In this document: positions 1-10,890 of the stretch, piece by piece
Position numbering within the stretch: position 1 is the stretch's first letter
Layout: each line of letters opens with the position of its first letter
Assembly (NCBI GenBank): GCA_000231825.2
Contig: JH720308.1
Coordinates: forward strand, 248,001-312,000
DNA length: 64,000 nt
Direction: 5' to 3'
Source: Tetrahymena elliotti 4EA
Taxonomy: Eukaryota > Ciliophora > Oligohymenophorea > Hymenostomatida > Tetrahymenidae
Position numbers and translations under genes: made by a program
Notes under the pieces: model-generated
The model's database searches: none
Told to the model about the DNA's origin: nothing
The model's input: the letters and a program-made list of their open reading frames with translations, nothing else

Positions 1-111
1 GGAGTTATAGCTTTAGTAGATATCAAGGAATTATCAAGAGTTGTATTAAGACAATTAGAATCGCAAGTATTTATTTAGCTATTATCAAGTGAACTAATCT
101 TTTCACTTTCT

Positions 112-627
112 TCACTTTATCCAATAATTCCAAGTTTTCTATAATAATGGGCATTTATTTGTATTAGCTAGTCTTACACAACCTAATTCAAATAAAGTTT
201 AATTTTTTAAGTAAGCTTTTAGCAATTATTTTACTTTCTTCTAGCATGATGGATGATTAAAATGGAATTCTCCTTTTCTAAAATCATGGACATTAATTAG
301 TTAGTTATCATAAAACTGGTAAAACTCTAAGGTCCAGCCTTCAATCACTTTTATCTGTATAAAATAAGAACGATTTAGTATAAATAAATATGAAATCTTT
401 CAAAAAATATCTTCTTATTTTTGTCTTTTTTGCTGAATTATTTTGCAAAGTTTGAAATTGTTTACATATTATCCTTCTACTATTGTGGTAAGGATTTGAT
501 ATTAAACTGGTATTCCAGTTTTCTCTTCAAATATTCTTTTAAGGGAAGTAATATCCTCATTTTCATCAATATGAATTTAAAAAGCTTTGGGATTTTTAAC
601 TCCACAAACTCTGCCAATCAATCTCAT
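112..627 (-). CDS. small ubiquitin-like-fold protein (hypothetical)
   Basis: Two exons on the minus strand, read with TAA/TAG as Gln: exon 1 is 466-627 (54 codons, ATG at 627) and exon 2 is 112-354 with TGA at 112-114. The intron 355-465 has GT (GTAAAC) and CAG ends, and both junctions are in phase 0, giving 134 aa. The N-terminus (MRLIGRVCGVKNPKAF, then DITSLKRIFEEKTGIP) has the spacing of a ubiquitin-like beta-grasp: two beta strands, then a helix with the K-x-x-F/I-E-x-K-T-G-I-P pattern. The C-terminal half is charged and aromatic (EGWTLEFYQFYDN) and resembles nothing I know. It has no C-terminal Gly-Gly, so conjugation is unlikely. The Ubl assignment is inference from pattern; the gene structure is well supported by clean phase and coding-like sequence. 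Confidence 0.6.
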
Positions 628-1333
628 TATTGTTTAAAGAATGTAAAGTTTAATAAGTAATATTTATATTAAAGAAACTTGCTACTTTATTAGAAAAATA
701 TTTATTATTGATTTTAATTGCTTTGTTAATTAGGATTTATTTATTTTCTTTAATTGTTCCTCAATTATTCTTGAGCTAATCTTATATTTCCTTCAATTCT
801 TACATTTTTATTATTAAAATTTAACATGCGCGTTCATGAGTTAGTTTTATAAATCAGTAGAATAATAAAGCTCAGGAATTCCTACTAATGTATTTAATTG
901 CTTTTTATAGTATAATTTCTTTTACACTTTGGAAGGTGAAGTTTTTTTTCTTTTATTATTCTATTTACCCTAAAGCAATATTGATTTCTTTGATTGATAA
1001 ATAGCTAAATTTAGGAAATGTCTTATTCTTTAATGTTCAAAGGACTAAATATAATTCACAACAAATAATTTAATTTAAAAAATCTTTTATCAAACAAAAT
1101 TAAAAATCAACAATTCAAATATTTCTTTTATGGGCTAAATATTTATCTTTTACAAAAAAATAAATAATTGTAAAGATAATTAAAAATTATTCTTTGCTTA
1201 TTCTGGAAAAAAGTAGTTGTGTAAAATAGAAAAAAAGAAAAAAAAAAAATAGATGCATGGATATTTATTTATTCATTAAAAATTTAATTTATCTTAAATT
1301 TAAATAGATTATATAAACAGACAAAATGTATTT
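628..1333. other. AT-rich spacer
   Basis: No convincing coding frame on either strand. It holds the upstream region of the ubiquitin-like gene and the 3' flank of the decayed membrane-protein remnant. No RNA gene or repeat was recognised. Confidence 0.4.
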
Positions 1334-2419
1334 TCATTTTCTTGAACTGAGATAGTTTAATGCGTAAGAGTTAGTTGCTAAAATATTTATATCTATCAAG
1401 CTCAGTAACTAGATAGTTTCATCCATTTACTTAAGAGTTGATTTATAAAATTTCATCCAGCCAAAGTAAAATACCAGTAATAAAGATACTATTTAAGTTA
1501 TAGCTAATATTATTTACAATCTCATACTAAAGTTTAAGTATTCAAGACCTTGGGAAGTTATAAATTCACTTAAAACTGATATGACAGCAATCATGACTTC
1601 AGTAAATTGAGATAGTTTTTTTATTTTAAATTAATTTTCCCATCAATAAGAAAATCTAGTCTTTAGCTTTTATTAGGGATGCTTGTAATTTAGAAAACAT
1701 CTTTAAATAAATCCAAAAAATATTTACTTGATGCAAAAAATCCTTTTTTAAGAATTCTGTTTTACAACTTGCTTTTAGGATAGTTCATTAAAATCATATG
1801 CAAAATTTTTCATTTGATCTATTTTTGATTTAAAAATATCACAAACATTTCCTTTTAATGTTGGATAAAAAAAGTTTTAATATTCTTTATTATTGTACCT
1901 ATCTCTTTTTTACTTTACTAACAGGAGATAAAATAATTCACAAGAATGGAAATAAATTAAGAACAGTGAAAGAATCTCTTTTCTATTAAATATCATAAAA
2001 GTGCTATAAAAATTGAAAAGGTAATACTTTTTTAATCTTAAACTATAATCATTTTCAGAGGTAACCTTATGATATCTCTCTTTTTAAAGACTATTTGTTA
2101 AATGCTATTTAATATGAATTTTACTTTTTGTTTATTACTCTCTAAATTACTTTATTAATATTTTAATATATTATTATTCAGAGTTTAGCATTGGTTTATT
2201 AAACATTGAATTAATTATTGCTGAAAGAGAATCTTTAACTGGAATAATTATTTTGACATTTAATTTTACTGCCTCAAGTATTACTAATATTTTTTTCTCA
2301 AATATAATCTTTGAGGAAAATAAACTTTGATCTTCTTAAAAAAAGAATGAACAAAAAATCAAAGTTTGCTTTTTCAGGAAGTTCAAAGAACTAAATTTAA
2401 AATCAGGAAAATTTTTCAT
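1334..2419 (-). pseudogene. remnant of a membrane-protein gene with one in-frame TGA
   Basis: A minus-strand frame of 362 codons (ATG at 2419, final TGA at 1334-1336) is open with ciliate Gln codons except for one TGA at 1643-1645. The downstream part is clearly coding-like: a membrane segment around LLLVFYFGWMKFYKS, then acidic/aromatic sequence ending ALNYLSSRK. The upstream part (for example DSLSAIINSMFNKP and DIFKSKIDQMKNF) is lower complexity. The frame stays open some way past 2419, so the N-terminus is uncertain. It could be the 3' end of a long multi-exon gene with an intron over the TGA, or a decaying fragment of a larger family of multipass proteins. I favour a remnant because I see no good GT-AG pair around the TGA. 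Confidence 0.4.
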
Positions 2420-2914
2420 CCATTAAAATAATTTAGCAACACAACAAATTTTTTTATTGTTTTTGCTCTAAAGTGATAGCTTTTTATTTTATGTAAAATA
2501 TTAAAATTACTACTAAAGTAATAACAAAGAACTAAAAAAGTACTATATAAAGGATGCTTTGCTACTGTAACATTTTATAAAATAATAGTAATATAAAAAA
2601 AAAACCTAGATTGTTTTATAGCCACATTTTCTATTATTTGCTTTTTTTACAGTAATTGTTTGAAAATAAAATTAAAATCAAATGTAAAAAAATGATACAT
2701 TTAGTAATATTTAAATTAATTTATCTGATAAAAGTGGAATTTTAATGATCATATTGCAAATTTTTATCAATTTCTTTCATTGCTTAAATTTTGAATGGAA
2801 ATAAAATGAAATATTATTAGTACTAGTAAATAAATAGATATCGTTCATTCAAAGAAATTTAAAGATAAGAAAAGATAAAATATAAAGTTATTCAAGATAG
2901 GTAAATTTTATTTA
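2420..2914. other. AT-rich spacer
   Basis: Poly-A/T-rich sequence between two minus-strand genes. The frame of the upstream remnant may extend to about 2500. Otherwise nothing recognisable. Confidence 0.35.
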
Positions 2915-4527
2915 TCAATAATTAGAGGCATTGTTTTTATTTTTCTTCTTTTCAATAGCTTCTATGGCAGCATCTTTAAACTTGTCATGGTTGTATAATT
3001 CTTTGTTATCTAGGTTTACTTAGTCTTCAATATTTTAGATTTATTAGTCTTGATTTGGGTTTAAAGTTTGATTTTTGAAGTCTTTTGGAGGTATTTGGTC
3101 AATTAATAAGCTTTTTGATAAATCGTTATTTTCATTATTAGTAGACTTGTAAGCAATTAAAATATTAGCATAGTATTCTACATCAGCAAGATATTGTTCA
3201 AGATTGTTTTCTGTTAAATCAAATCCAAGCTCATAGTCAAATTGCTTCTTTGGATCTTACTTAAATTGAGTTTTTGCAAGCTCAACCAAAGAGGTTTGTA
3301 AGTGAGGCTTCAAATCTTTGATGATATTTCTAACTTAGTTAATTTCATCTTCTTTCATCTATAACAATCCATTAAGCTTTTTCTTAATTTTTTCATCATG
3401 AGGAGTACCCATTAATGCTCTTTTGCGTGAATCGTTTTCAATTTCTTAATCAACACATTTATTTTCCAAATCACGATTGATGCTTTCAAGATTATCAATA
3501 TCTTAGCTTAAGATATCGACATAATTGTAAAGTGAATAATTTTATTCTTCACTTTTAATAAAAGTATTTGTGATTTCATCAATATCAGTGATTCCACTAC
3601 CTTCCTTAATTTGTTAGAAAGCTTCATCAATAACCCTTAAGTTCTTTTGATATTATTCAATAACTCTGACTTTTTCTTTGTTATTAGCAATAATCTTTTT
3701 TAAACGATGCTTTAGCAAATTTTGAGTGTCCATAGTTTCAAAATTCTCTTTCTTACTAGCCTTCAAAATTTCATGTTTAGGTTTTTCTTCATCAGCCTTC
3801 TTTTAAACGATATCAAATTGCCTTAATTTTATTTAATAGAATTTATTCAAATTACTCCAAAGCCATTTAAAAATGAAAAAGCTTTGAAACTTTCTTAAAA
3901 ACTTAAATTGAAAAAATAAAAATTTGTCTTCTATAAAAAATAAAATAAATAATTGATTGTTTACTTCATATAAGTCTTTTTCTCCTCTTCGTTTTTGTTG
4001 CGAAGCATTATTATTTCAGATTAAATTAAATTTGTTTTGTTAATCTTTTCTTCATTTTAATCAATAATTTCACGAGTAAGCTTAGAAGCCTTCTCAACTT
4101 CTTCTCCTAATTTTCTGCAAACATCCAAGTGCAAAACTCTTTCCTTACGCAGAGAATTGATGGATTCTTTTAATTTTTAATTTTCAGCTTATGTTTCGTT
4201 ATATTTTGCTTATGCTTGCTCAATTTTTGCTCTAAGATTTTTAATCTTGGCTTCTATCAATTTTGTGGAAGTGTTATTCTACTTTTATTTTAACTCGATA
4301 ATTTTTTCCTTCTTTAGCTAGTGTTCTCTTTTCACCATATTATATGTCTCTTCTAATGAAAAAAGCCTTCTTTTTTCATGTTCTACTCTTCTCGTATAAT
4401 TATCCACCTCTTTTTAAAGTGTCACAATATGAGGCTCTGATAAAAGTGAGCGACCTGCAGCAGAAGCTATAGAGTAATTCAAACTCTTGGTAGAATGATT
4501 ATTATAACCTTAGTAACCTGTATACAT
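2915..4527 (-). CDS. outer dynein arm docking complex coiled-coil protein (CCDC63/CCDC114 family)
   Basis: Two exons: 3965-4527 (ATG at 4527) and 2915-3821 (TGA 2915-2917). The intron 3822-3964 starts GTAAAC and ends TTAAG, and phase 2 joins cleanly, giving 489 aa. The protein is coiled coil throughout. Two family blocks are visible: one like SLRKERVLHLDVCRKL in the first third, and one reading IDEAFQQIKEGSGITDIDE then EEQNYSLYNYVDIL in the middle. These match the conserved blocks of ODA docking proteins (Chlamydomonas DC2, vertebrate CCDC63, CCDC114/ODAD1). In that family the protein lies on axonemal doublets and anchors outer dynein arms. The tail is acidic then basic (KKKNKNNASNY). The family call is firm; which paralogue it is cannot be told from sequence alone. 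Confidence 0.85.
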
Positions 4528-5530
4528 TTTTACTTTATTTGCCTTATGTATTTATTTTTCTCCTATTCAAAATGTTCAGAAAATTTATTACTGTCCTTTT
4601 TAAATAATTGACTATAACACTAAATAGTTATTCTTACTAAATCCTAAATATTGTATTTATTCAAGGCGTTTTTTTTTTTTGAATAGATAATAATTGACTA
4701 TTTGTATGTCTATGTACATTTATTTATAAAGCAAAGTAGAGAAAAAACAATAAAACCTTAAATTCTAATATAATTACTAGTGTAAAACCTAAATTTTAAA
4801 AATATTTTTTGTTCATTTTTTATTTAAAAAATATTATTTTTATTCTTAAAATATTGTATGGAAGACAGATTTACTTACATGTAAAAGACAAAATATTTAT
4901 TATTATTCATTTCTTCAAAAGTTAATAAATATTTATAATCTTATTATATTAACTTAAAAATTAAAGCAATAAATATTTATTTTTTATGAATTGAATAATT
5001 TAGATTCTTTAAATTTGTATTACCTTCTTTTCAACAAAAAAACATACTTTAATAAGTTAGGAGTTAGACAATATTAATCTTAATCTACTATGATAGATAA
5101 TTATTGAAAATGAAATTTTAAAAATGTTCAATAATTTTAAGAATATGATTGAAATCATAAAAATGAGATAGATACTAAATTTCATAAAGAAAGGATTTAA
5201 AAGTATTAATTTATTCAAAAAATTAATACAAATATAATTCAATATCTGCTTTGAGGATTATTTGTTGTAGAAACTAAATAGATTAATAAATTCCAAAAAA
5301 AAGAAGTATTTGTAAACAACATGATGAGTTTGTAAAATTCTAAATAAAACAATTTACAAACACAGCTTATATTTATGTTAAAATTCATACAAATTTAAGA
5401 AAAATAAAGTGAAATTATCATTTTTAATAAATTATGATAAAACAAAAATTATTTACTTTTTATACAATAAGTTAAGTTAATTTTATAATTTTATATAAGG
5501 TATTTATTTGCTATTTTAAAATTTTTTATT
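4528..5530. other. AT-rich spacer
   Basis: Long A/T tracts, with no ciliate-code frame showing coding character. It contains the promoter side of the docking-complex gene and the 3' flank of the carrier gene. Nothing else recognised. Confidence 0.4.
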
Positions 5531-6445
5531 TCAAAAAGGAAGGTGGGCATCACATAAATGCAAAAAATTTTCATAGATTGAGAAGAACATACTACCATAT
5601 ACTAAAACCTTAAAGAATCTTGCTTATAGGCCAACAAATAAATGGCTAACTCCTTCATTTTTTATTATATCCATCATCAATTTTATACTTCCTTGTTTTC
5701 CATAAAATTCATTTATCTATTTACGAGTTTTAAGTACATCAAAAGGTTAAGTTAAAAATCCTGCAACGCTGGCTCCACAAATACCAGCAGACCAATTCAT
5801 TATAAAATTTTTTATTAGATATTATGTTTATTTTTCACTCCCACTTCCTTTTTTATAAGTTTATAATTCCTAAAAGTAATGTCTCTATATCAAAAACTTC
5901 TTAACGTTCTCGCTTATTGGCATAAAGAAGATAAAAAATCCAACATTTCTTTAGATAGATACTATTAAGGCAGAGTAAATTCTACTACCTAATTAGAAAC
6001 CTTTTTTATGTGAAACACCTTCATTTGATTATTATACTGTTTTCCAGTATTCAAGTGGGAATGCTAAAGTAGTACCAATAGATGTAGAAATAATAGAACT
6101 TATTAAAGGCTTGTAATAAGAATGGCTAGTTAAATTATATTCTACAAAATGGGAAAGTCTTTCATAAACTAATAACATTGTTAAATTAAACCCAACGCTC
6201 TAGTAGACTGAATATTGGAGACCATTAAACAATGTTTTAAATCCTTCTTGCTTGATGATATGCTAAAGAGTAGAAACAAATGAAACCTATCCAATTTTTT
6301 ATTCCATAGATGCCTTTTGTAACCTAATTTTAATGACATCTAAAGGAACTAAAATTGAATTTGTGATTGCTGCTGATGTCATAGAGCTTAAGCAGATGTG
6401 AAGAATGTTTCTCTCTTTTTTTTATTGTTATGTTTAGCTGCTCAT
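5531..6445 (-). CDS. mitochondrial carrier (SLC25 family), possibly SLC25A39/40-like
   Basis: A single uninterrupted exon of 305 codons, ATG at 6445 and TGA at 5531-5533, encoding 304 aa, the usual SLC25 length. All three repeats carry the carrier signature: PLDVIKIRLQ at residues 34-43, PLEYWKTVQQ in repeat 2 (an E variant) and PFDVLKTRKQ in repeat 3. Each is followed by the expected loop with a GLQ-type motif (FNGLQYSVYQS; FVGLQARFFKV) and a second transmembrane helix. SLC25 proteins are six-helix exchangers of the mitochondrial inner membrane. Repeats 1 and 3 look most like the Mtm1/SLC25A39/40 branch, linked to mitochondrial glutathione and manganese/iron handling, but this sub-assignment is tentative. 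No intron is needed. Confidence 0.85.
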
Positions 6446-7129
6446 TTATAACCTATTTTTGCTGAAATTTATTAATTTTTTGTGAAAAATTTTGGTAATT
6501 TGATATTTTTTTTTGTATTTACAGTATGAAATACATATAATTTCACTATCAGAAATGTAGCTAAATAAGTAATTTCATATCATTTACAAGAAATATCCTA
6601 TGTTATATTAATAAAGATGATACAAATAAATTTTCAAACTTGTTTATTGCTTAATATAAAATATCAGCTTAATCTTTTTATTCTTTGAACATTCTAAATT
6701 AAAAAGGAAATGGAATTTATCATATCATTGTTTTAACCTTTCAAGTGAAGTTATTTGAGAAAATTCTCTTTTCTATTTAATTCTTGTAACATTTTTCTTT
6801 TTTAAACATGTTTCTAATAATTGTTTAAAATTAGCATTTTTCTCTCTTTTATTTCATGGTTGTTCTTCTTTCTAAAATATTTAAATAAAAATCAATATTC
6901 TAATCTAATTCTCTTAAATTTAATTTATTCTTTTTTAAAATTTATATAAGTGAATTGATTTTTAAAACTAAATGATTGTAGTTTCTCATAAATAAGCAAT
7001 CATAAAAAATGAATCATTTCTTTAGATAATTGTGTTTCTCAATCTTACCCAAAATATTAAGGTTATTAAATTTATGATTACCCAATATATAGGGGTTTTA
7101 CTGTATTTATTTTTATTTAATTTTCTGTA
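6446..7129. other. AT-rich spacer
   Basis: Upstream region of the carrier gene, T-rich on the plus strand. No gene, RNA or repeat recognised. Confidence 0.4.
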
Positions 7130-7399
7130 AATCTAAAATTATACTTTCTAAATTCTTAATACTTTTTATAAACTTTTTCATTTTAAAATAAATAAGACAA
7201 AAAAAATTAAACATTTATTATTTCAAAAAATCTTTATTTTATTTATTTACTTATTTATATTAATTATTGTTTTATAAAAATAACTATAATCTGATAAGTT
7301 ATTTTGTCTAACTTCCAATTAAAGTTTCCATTTCTTCTTCAAATTGTAGGTTCAAATTCAATTTGAATATGATTTATTCGATTTCGGTTTCTCTATCAC

Positions 7400-8590
7400 T
7401 AAAAAATGATAAAAGATTTAATAGTGTAAATAATTATTTAGGAAACCTGTTATTTAAGTATTGAAAAGATAATATTTGGTTTCTGTAAGTATTTTAGAAT
7501 ACTATAATTTATTAAATTACTGTAATAGATCAACATTAATTTTTATTAAGTCATTCATTTGAATCTATGATTTTAATATTTCTTCAAATTGCATTTTATT
7601 AAATTAGTTAACAATAGGTTTTAGTAATCTAAAGAATTAAAAAAGAGTTGGCAAATTATCCCCTAGTTATTATCTAAAATCCTTTCATTTTTTTTTAATT
7701 TCTTTAATTTCTTAGGCTGCTACTTCTGAAAAGATTTATGATTAATTAAAATTTATCATAATTGTTTTATCATTTTGCACAGATTTTACATATGAGTAAC
7801 CTGCTTATGCAACAAGATATATAGAAAAAAGGGGGGTCTGATCCAAATTATAAAAGCAATATAAAAACACAAGAATAAAACCAATAATATTGGTTTTATT
7901 CTTGTGTTTTTATATTGCTTTTAAATTTGGGTCAGACCCCCTTTTTTCTATATATTACAAGTGAAAGTCCTAAGGTACCCCAACTAATAGCCGTTTAAGC
8001 AGTGACTTGTTGGACTATGGTTACTATACCAGCTTATATCTTAATAAGTGGTATTATTTTAATAAATTATTAAGCTCCTTTTTTTAGAATAGTGTCAATC
8101 ATAGCTTTAAAAGTTTAAAAAGTGGTTTATTTCATAAATTATGTCGCTATTCCAAACCAAAAACTATATGAATATATTTTTCTTATCACTAGAGCTAGAA
8201 TTCATTTTATTTAAATCAAAAACATCATTCTCCATTCTCATCTTAACTAAAGGCCTAATATCAAATTCAACAAATCCCTCTTTATATATTGCTTTAAGAT
8301 CATCTGCACATGATTCATTTATATATTAAACCTCATTAATGTATGTTTATTCTCCTTCTTTTTTAATCTATAATAAGTCTCTACATATCTTTAATTATCA
8401 AAAGTTAAAATAAAATCTGTGGCTGTTTCAAGTACTCCCTTTTCTAAAATTTGTCTTGCTACTAGAATTTAACCCTCATTATATTCAGGTATAGATGAAA
8501 ATTAAGCTACACATTTTGAGATCATTAAAATAATGATAGACAAAATAATTAAATACTTTACATTGTTTTAAATTTTATCTTAGAATAAAA
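7400..8590 (-). pseudogene. decayed copy of the neighbouring putative secreted-protein gene
   Basis: Near-identical to the intact gene at 9305-10546 over long stretches but with several disabling changes. The position matching the intact gene's ATG reads AAG. A poly-A run in the first third has 6 A instead of 7, shifting the frame (near 8358). The block encoding the glycine-rich/hydrophobic middle is replaced by unrelated sequence around 7985-8065. About 95 bp downstream of it is deleted. A 140-bp palindromic element is inserted at 7817-7956. The 3' end near 7395 also diverges. No full-length product can be made. Alternative small products are possible but unsupported. Confidence 0.8.
7812..7961. 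mobile_element. MITE-like palindromic insertion with 5-bp flanking duplication
   Basis: Positions 7817-7956 (140 bp) form an almost complete palindrome with arms of about 70 nt and essentially no loop, centred near 7886. The arms differ by one G in the G-run, one C/T and one A/T or indel. The ends read ATATATAG...CTATATATT, with an internal GGGGGTCTGA motif. It is flanked by ACAAG on both sides (7812-7816 and 7957-7961). The paralogous sequence in unit B (near 9855) has one ACAAG and no insert, which shows directly that this is an insertion with a probable 5-bp target-site duplication. It has no coding capacity. It could be a non-autonomous transposon or a fold-back relic. A snap-back assembly artefact is less likely given the empty site in the paralogue. 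Confidence 0.75.
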
Positions 8591-9304
8591 GTGTTTTTTA
8601 ATAATTTATTATTGAAATATTCTTATATTTGGTTTGCTTTATTTGTTATTAATTCAAAGAAAATTTTAGATGGAAAAATTTAGAATTAAATTTTCTTACT
8701 TTCTTTTATGAATAAAAATTCAAAAAAAAGAAAACCTAATTTCTATTTAGGAGGCTAGGGATCCAAAATTATTTTTTATAAATGATTATATTTTGCTTCA
8801 ATTAAGATTTCTCTTGATAAGGCGAATTTTTCTTTTTTATTTATCATGTAGTATTTATTTAGTCAAAATTTAATTTCAATATTAATTATTTTTTTATTAT
8901 TTTTTTAATATAATGGCAGTTGATGAAATAAAACTAAATAATCTAATATTTTTTTTGAAAAAAAAGATGGAAACCAAAATTTAGTATCATTAGAAAGATC
9001 ATCTTTTTTTATTAATTATTGAGTATTTTTTTTATAATATGTGATAAGTTAAACATATATTTTTATTAAAAAAGTATAAAAAGACATAAAATAAAACTAT
9101 TTTAAAAATATTTTTATTTTTTCTTGAATCTATTATTATATTTTCTAAATTCTTAATACTTCATACTAACTTTTTCATTAAAAAATAAATAATACTAAAA
9201 AATTTAACATGTATTATTTAACCAAATCTTTAAAATTTATATTTTTGTTTGTTATTCTGAATTAGAGGGATAGAATGCTCAAATAATTTATTTTATTAGA
9301 GTTA

Positions 9305-10546
9305 TCAGAGTAAGGCTTTAACTACAATTTAACTATCACTAAAAAATGATAAAAGATTTAACAGTTGTAAAGACTTATTTAGGGAATCTGTTATTTAAGT
9401 ATTGAAAAGATAATATTTTGTTTCTGTAAGTATTTTAGAATACTATATTTAATTAAATTACTGTAATAGATCAACATTAATTTTTATTAAGTCATTCATT
9501 TGAATCTATGATTTTAATATTTCTTCAAATTGCATTTCATTAAATTAGTTAACAATAGGTTTTAGTAATCTAAAGAATTAAAAAAGATTTGGCAAATTAT
9601 CCCCTAGTTATTATCTAAAATCCTTACATTTTTATTTAATTTCTTTAATTTCTTAGACTGCTATTCCTAAAAAGATTTATGATTAATTAAAACTTGTCAT
9701 AATTGTTTTATCATTTTGATATACTTCTTCATCCTCATATATTTAAGTGAAATTAAATTAATTTTGGACTTAAATAACTACTTTTTCTTCAGACAACCAT
9801 CCTGAATTTGCAACAGATTTTACATATGAGTAACCTGCTTATGCTACAAGTGAAAGTCCTAAGGTACCCCAACTAATTGCAGTTTAAGCAACAGTTAAAG
9901 TAGCTCTTTTACCTCCTTGGTGAGTGACTTATTTCACTACAGCATTACCTATGACTTTACTACCTTATTTCATTGTAATTTCAGTACCTACTTTCATCAT
10001 TTACCTTCCACCTATGAGAATGAATTATTTAGCTCCTTTTTTTAGAAGAGCATTATTCATAACTTTAAAAGTTTAAAAAGTGGTTTATTTCATAAATTGT
10101 GTATATACTCCAACCTTTAAAAACTAAATGAATATATTTTTCTTATCGCTAGAGGTAGAGTTCCTTTTATTTAAATCAAAAACATCATTCTCCATTCTCA
10201 TCTTAACTAAAGGCCTAATATCAAATTCAGCAAATCCCTCTTTATATATTGCTTTAAGATCATCTGCACATGATTCATTTATATATTAAACCTCATTAAT
10301 GTATGTTTATTCTCCTTCTTTTTTTAATCTATAATAAGTCTCTACATATCTTTAATTACCAAAAGTTAAAATAAAATCTGTGGCTGTTTCAAGTACTCCC
10401 TTTTCTAAAATTTGTCTTGCTACTAGAATTTAACTCTCATTATATTCAGGTATAGATGAAAATTAAGCTACACATTTTTTAATCATTAAAATAATGATTG
10501 ACAAAATAATTAAACACAGTCCTCTTATTTTTTTGAATTTTATCAT
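9305..10546 (-). CDS. putative secreted or membrane-anchored protein, family unknown
   Basis: A single exon of 414 codons, ATG at 10546 and TGA at 9305-9307, encoding 413 aa. The start MIKFKKIRGLCLIILSIIILMI is a good signal peptide or N-terminal anchor: basic residues then a long hydrophobic core. The mature part begins with Cys and Gln-rich sequence (KKCVAQFSSIPEYN). Around residues 190-240 there is a Gly/Ala-rich stretch with a hydrophobic segment (AISWGTLGLSLVAQAGYSYV). The C-terminal third is a long amphipathic, Gln-rich, probably helical region. I recognise no domain. A broken tandem copy lies immediately downstream (7400-8590), and a threefold repeat lies in its 5' flank, so this locus has been actively duplicating. 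The gene call is good; the function is unknown. Confidence 0.7.
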
Positions 10547-10890
10547 AAGATAAAGTATTTTTTTAAATAATTTGTTATTAAAACATTCTTTTACTTGGTT
10601 TTTTAAAAGAAAATTTTAGATAGAAACTCTTAGAATTAAATACTGATTTGAAATAAAAGTGTTTTATTATAATTTATTATTAAAATATTCTTTTATTTAG
10701 TTTGGTTAAAGCAAAATTTTAGATGAGAAACTCTAAGAATTAAATAATGGTTTGAATTATATCTTAAAATAAAAGTGTTTTATAATCATTTATTATTGAA
10801 ATATTCTTTTATTTGGTTTGCTTTATTCTTGTTACTGATTCAAAGAAAATTTTAGATGAGAAACTCTTATAATTAAATACTGATTTCCTT
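10547..10890. repeat. three direct repeats in the 5' flank of the intact copy
   Basis: The segment from the ATG-proximal AATAAAAGTGTTTT motif through AAAATTTTAGATGAGAAACTC to TTAAATACTG occurs about three times (near 10547-10645, 10650-10755 and 10756-10890). In unit A it occurs once (near 8580-8700). Copies are about 100-130 bp with small indels. They lie where the gene's promoter and 5' UTR should be. Confidence 0.65.

Larger units (their letters stand above)
7130..9060. repeat. tandem duplication, unit A
   Basis: This unit aligns by eye with 9110-11400. Shared blocks include the 3' flank around 7140-7240 versus 9125-9230, almost the whole gene body, and the 5' flank around 8890-9000 versus 11290-11400. 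Local identity is often above 90% but is broken by indels, two deleted or diverged blocks and a palindromic insertion. Boundaries are approximate. This copy carries the decayed gene. Confidence 0.7.

Noticed and set aside
8141..8329. 62-codon plus-strand frame
   Set aside because: It is antisense to the decayed copy of the secreted-protein gene.
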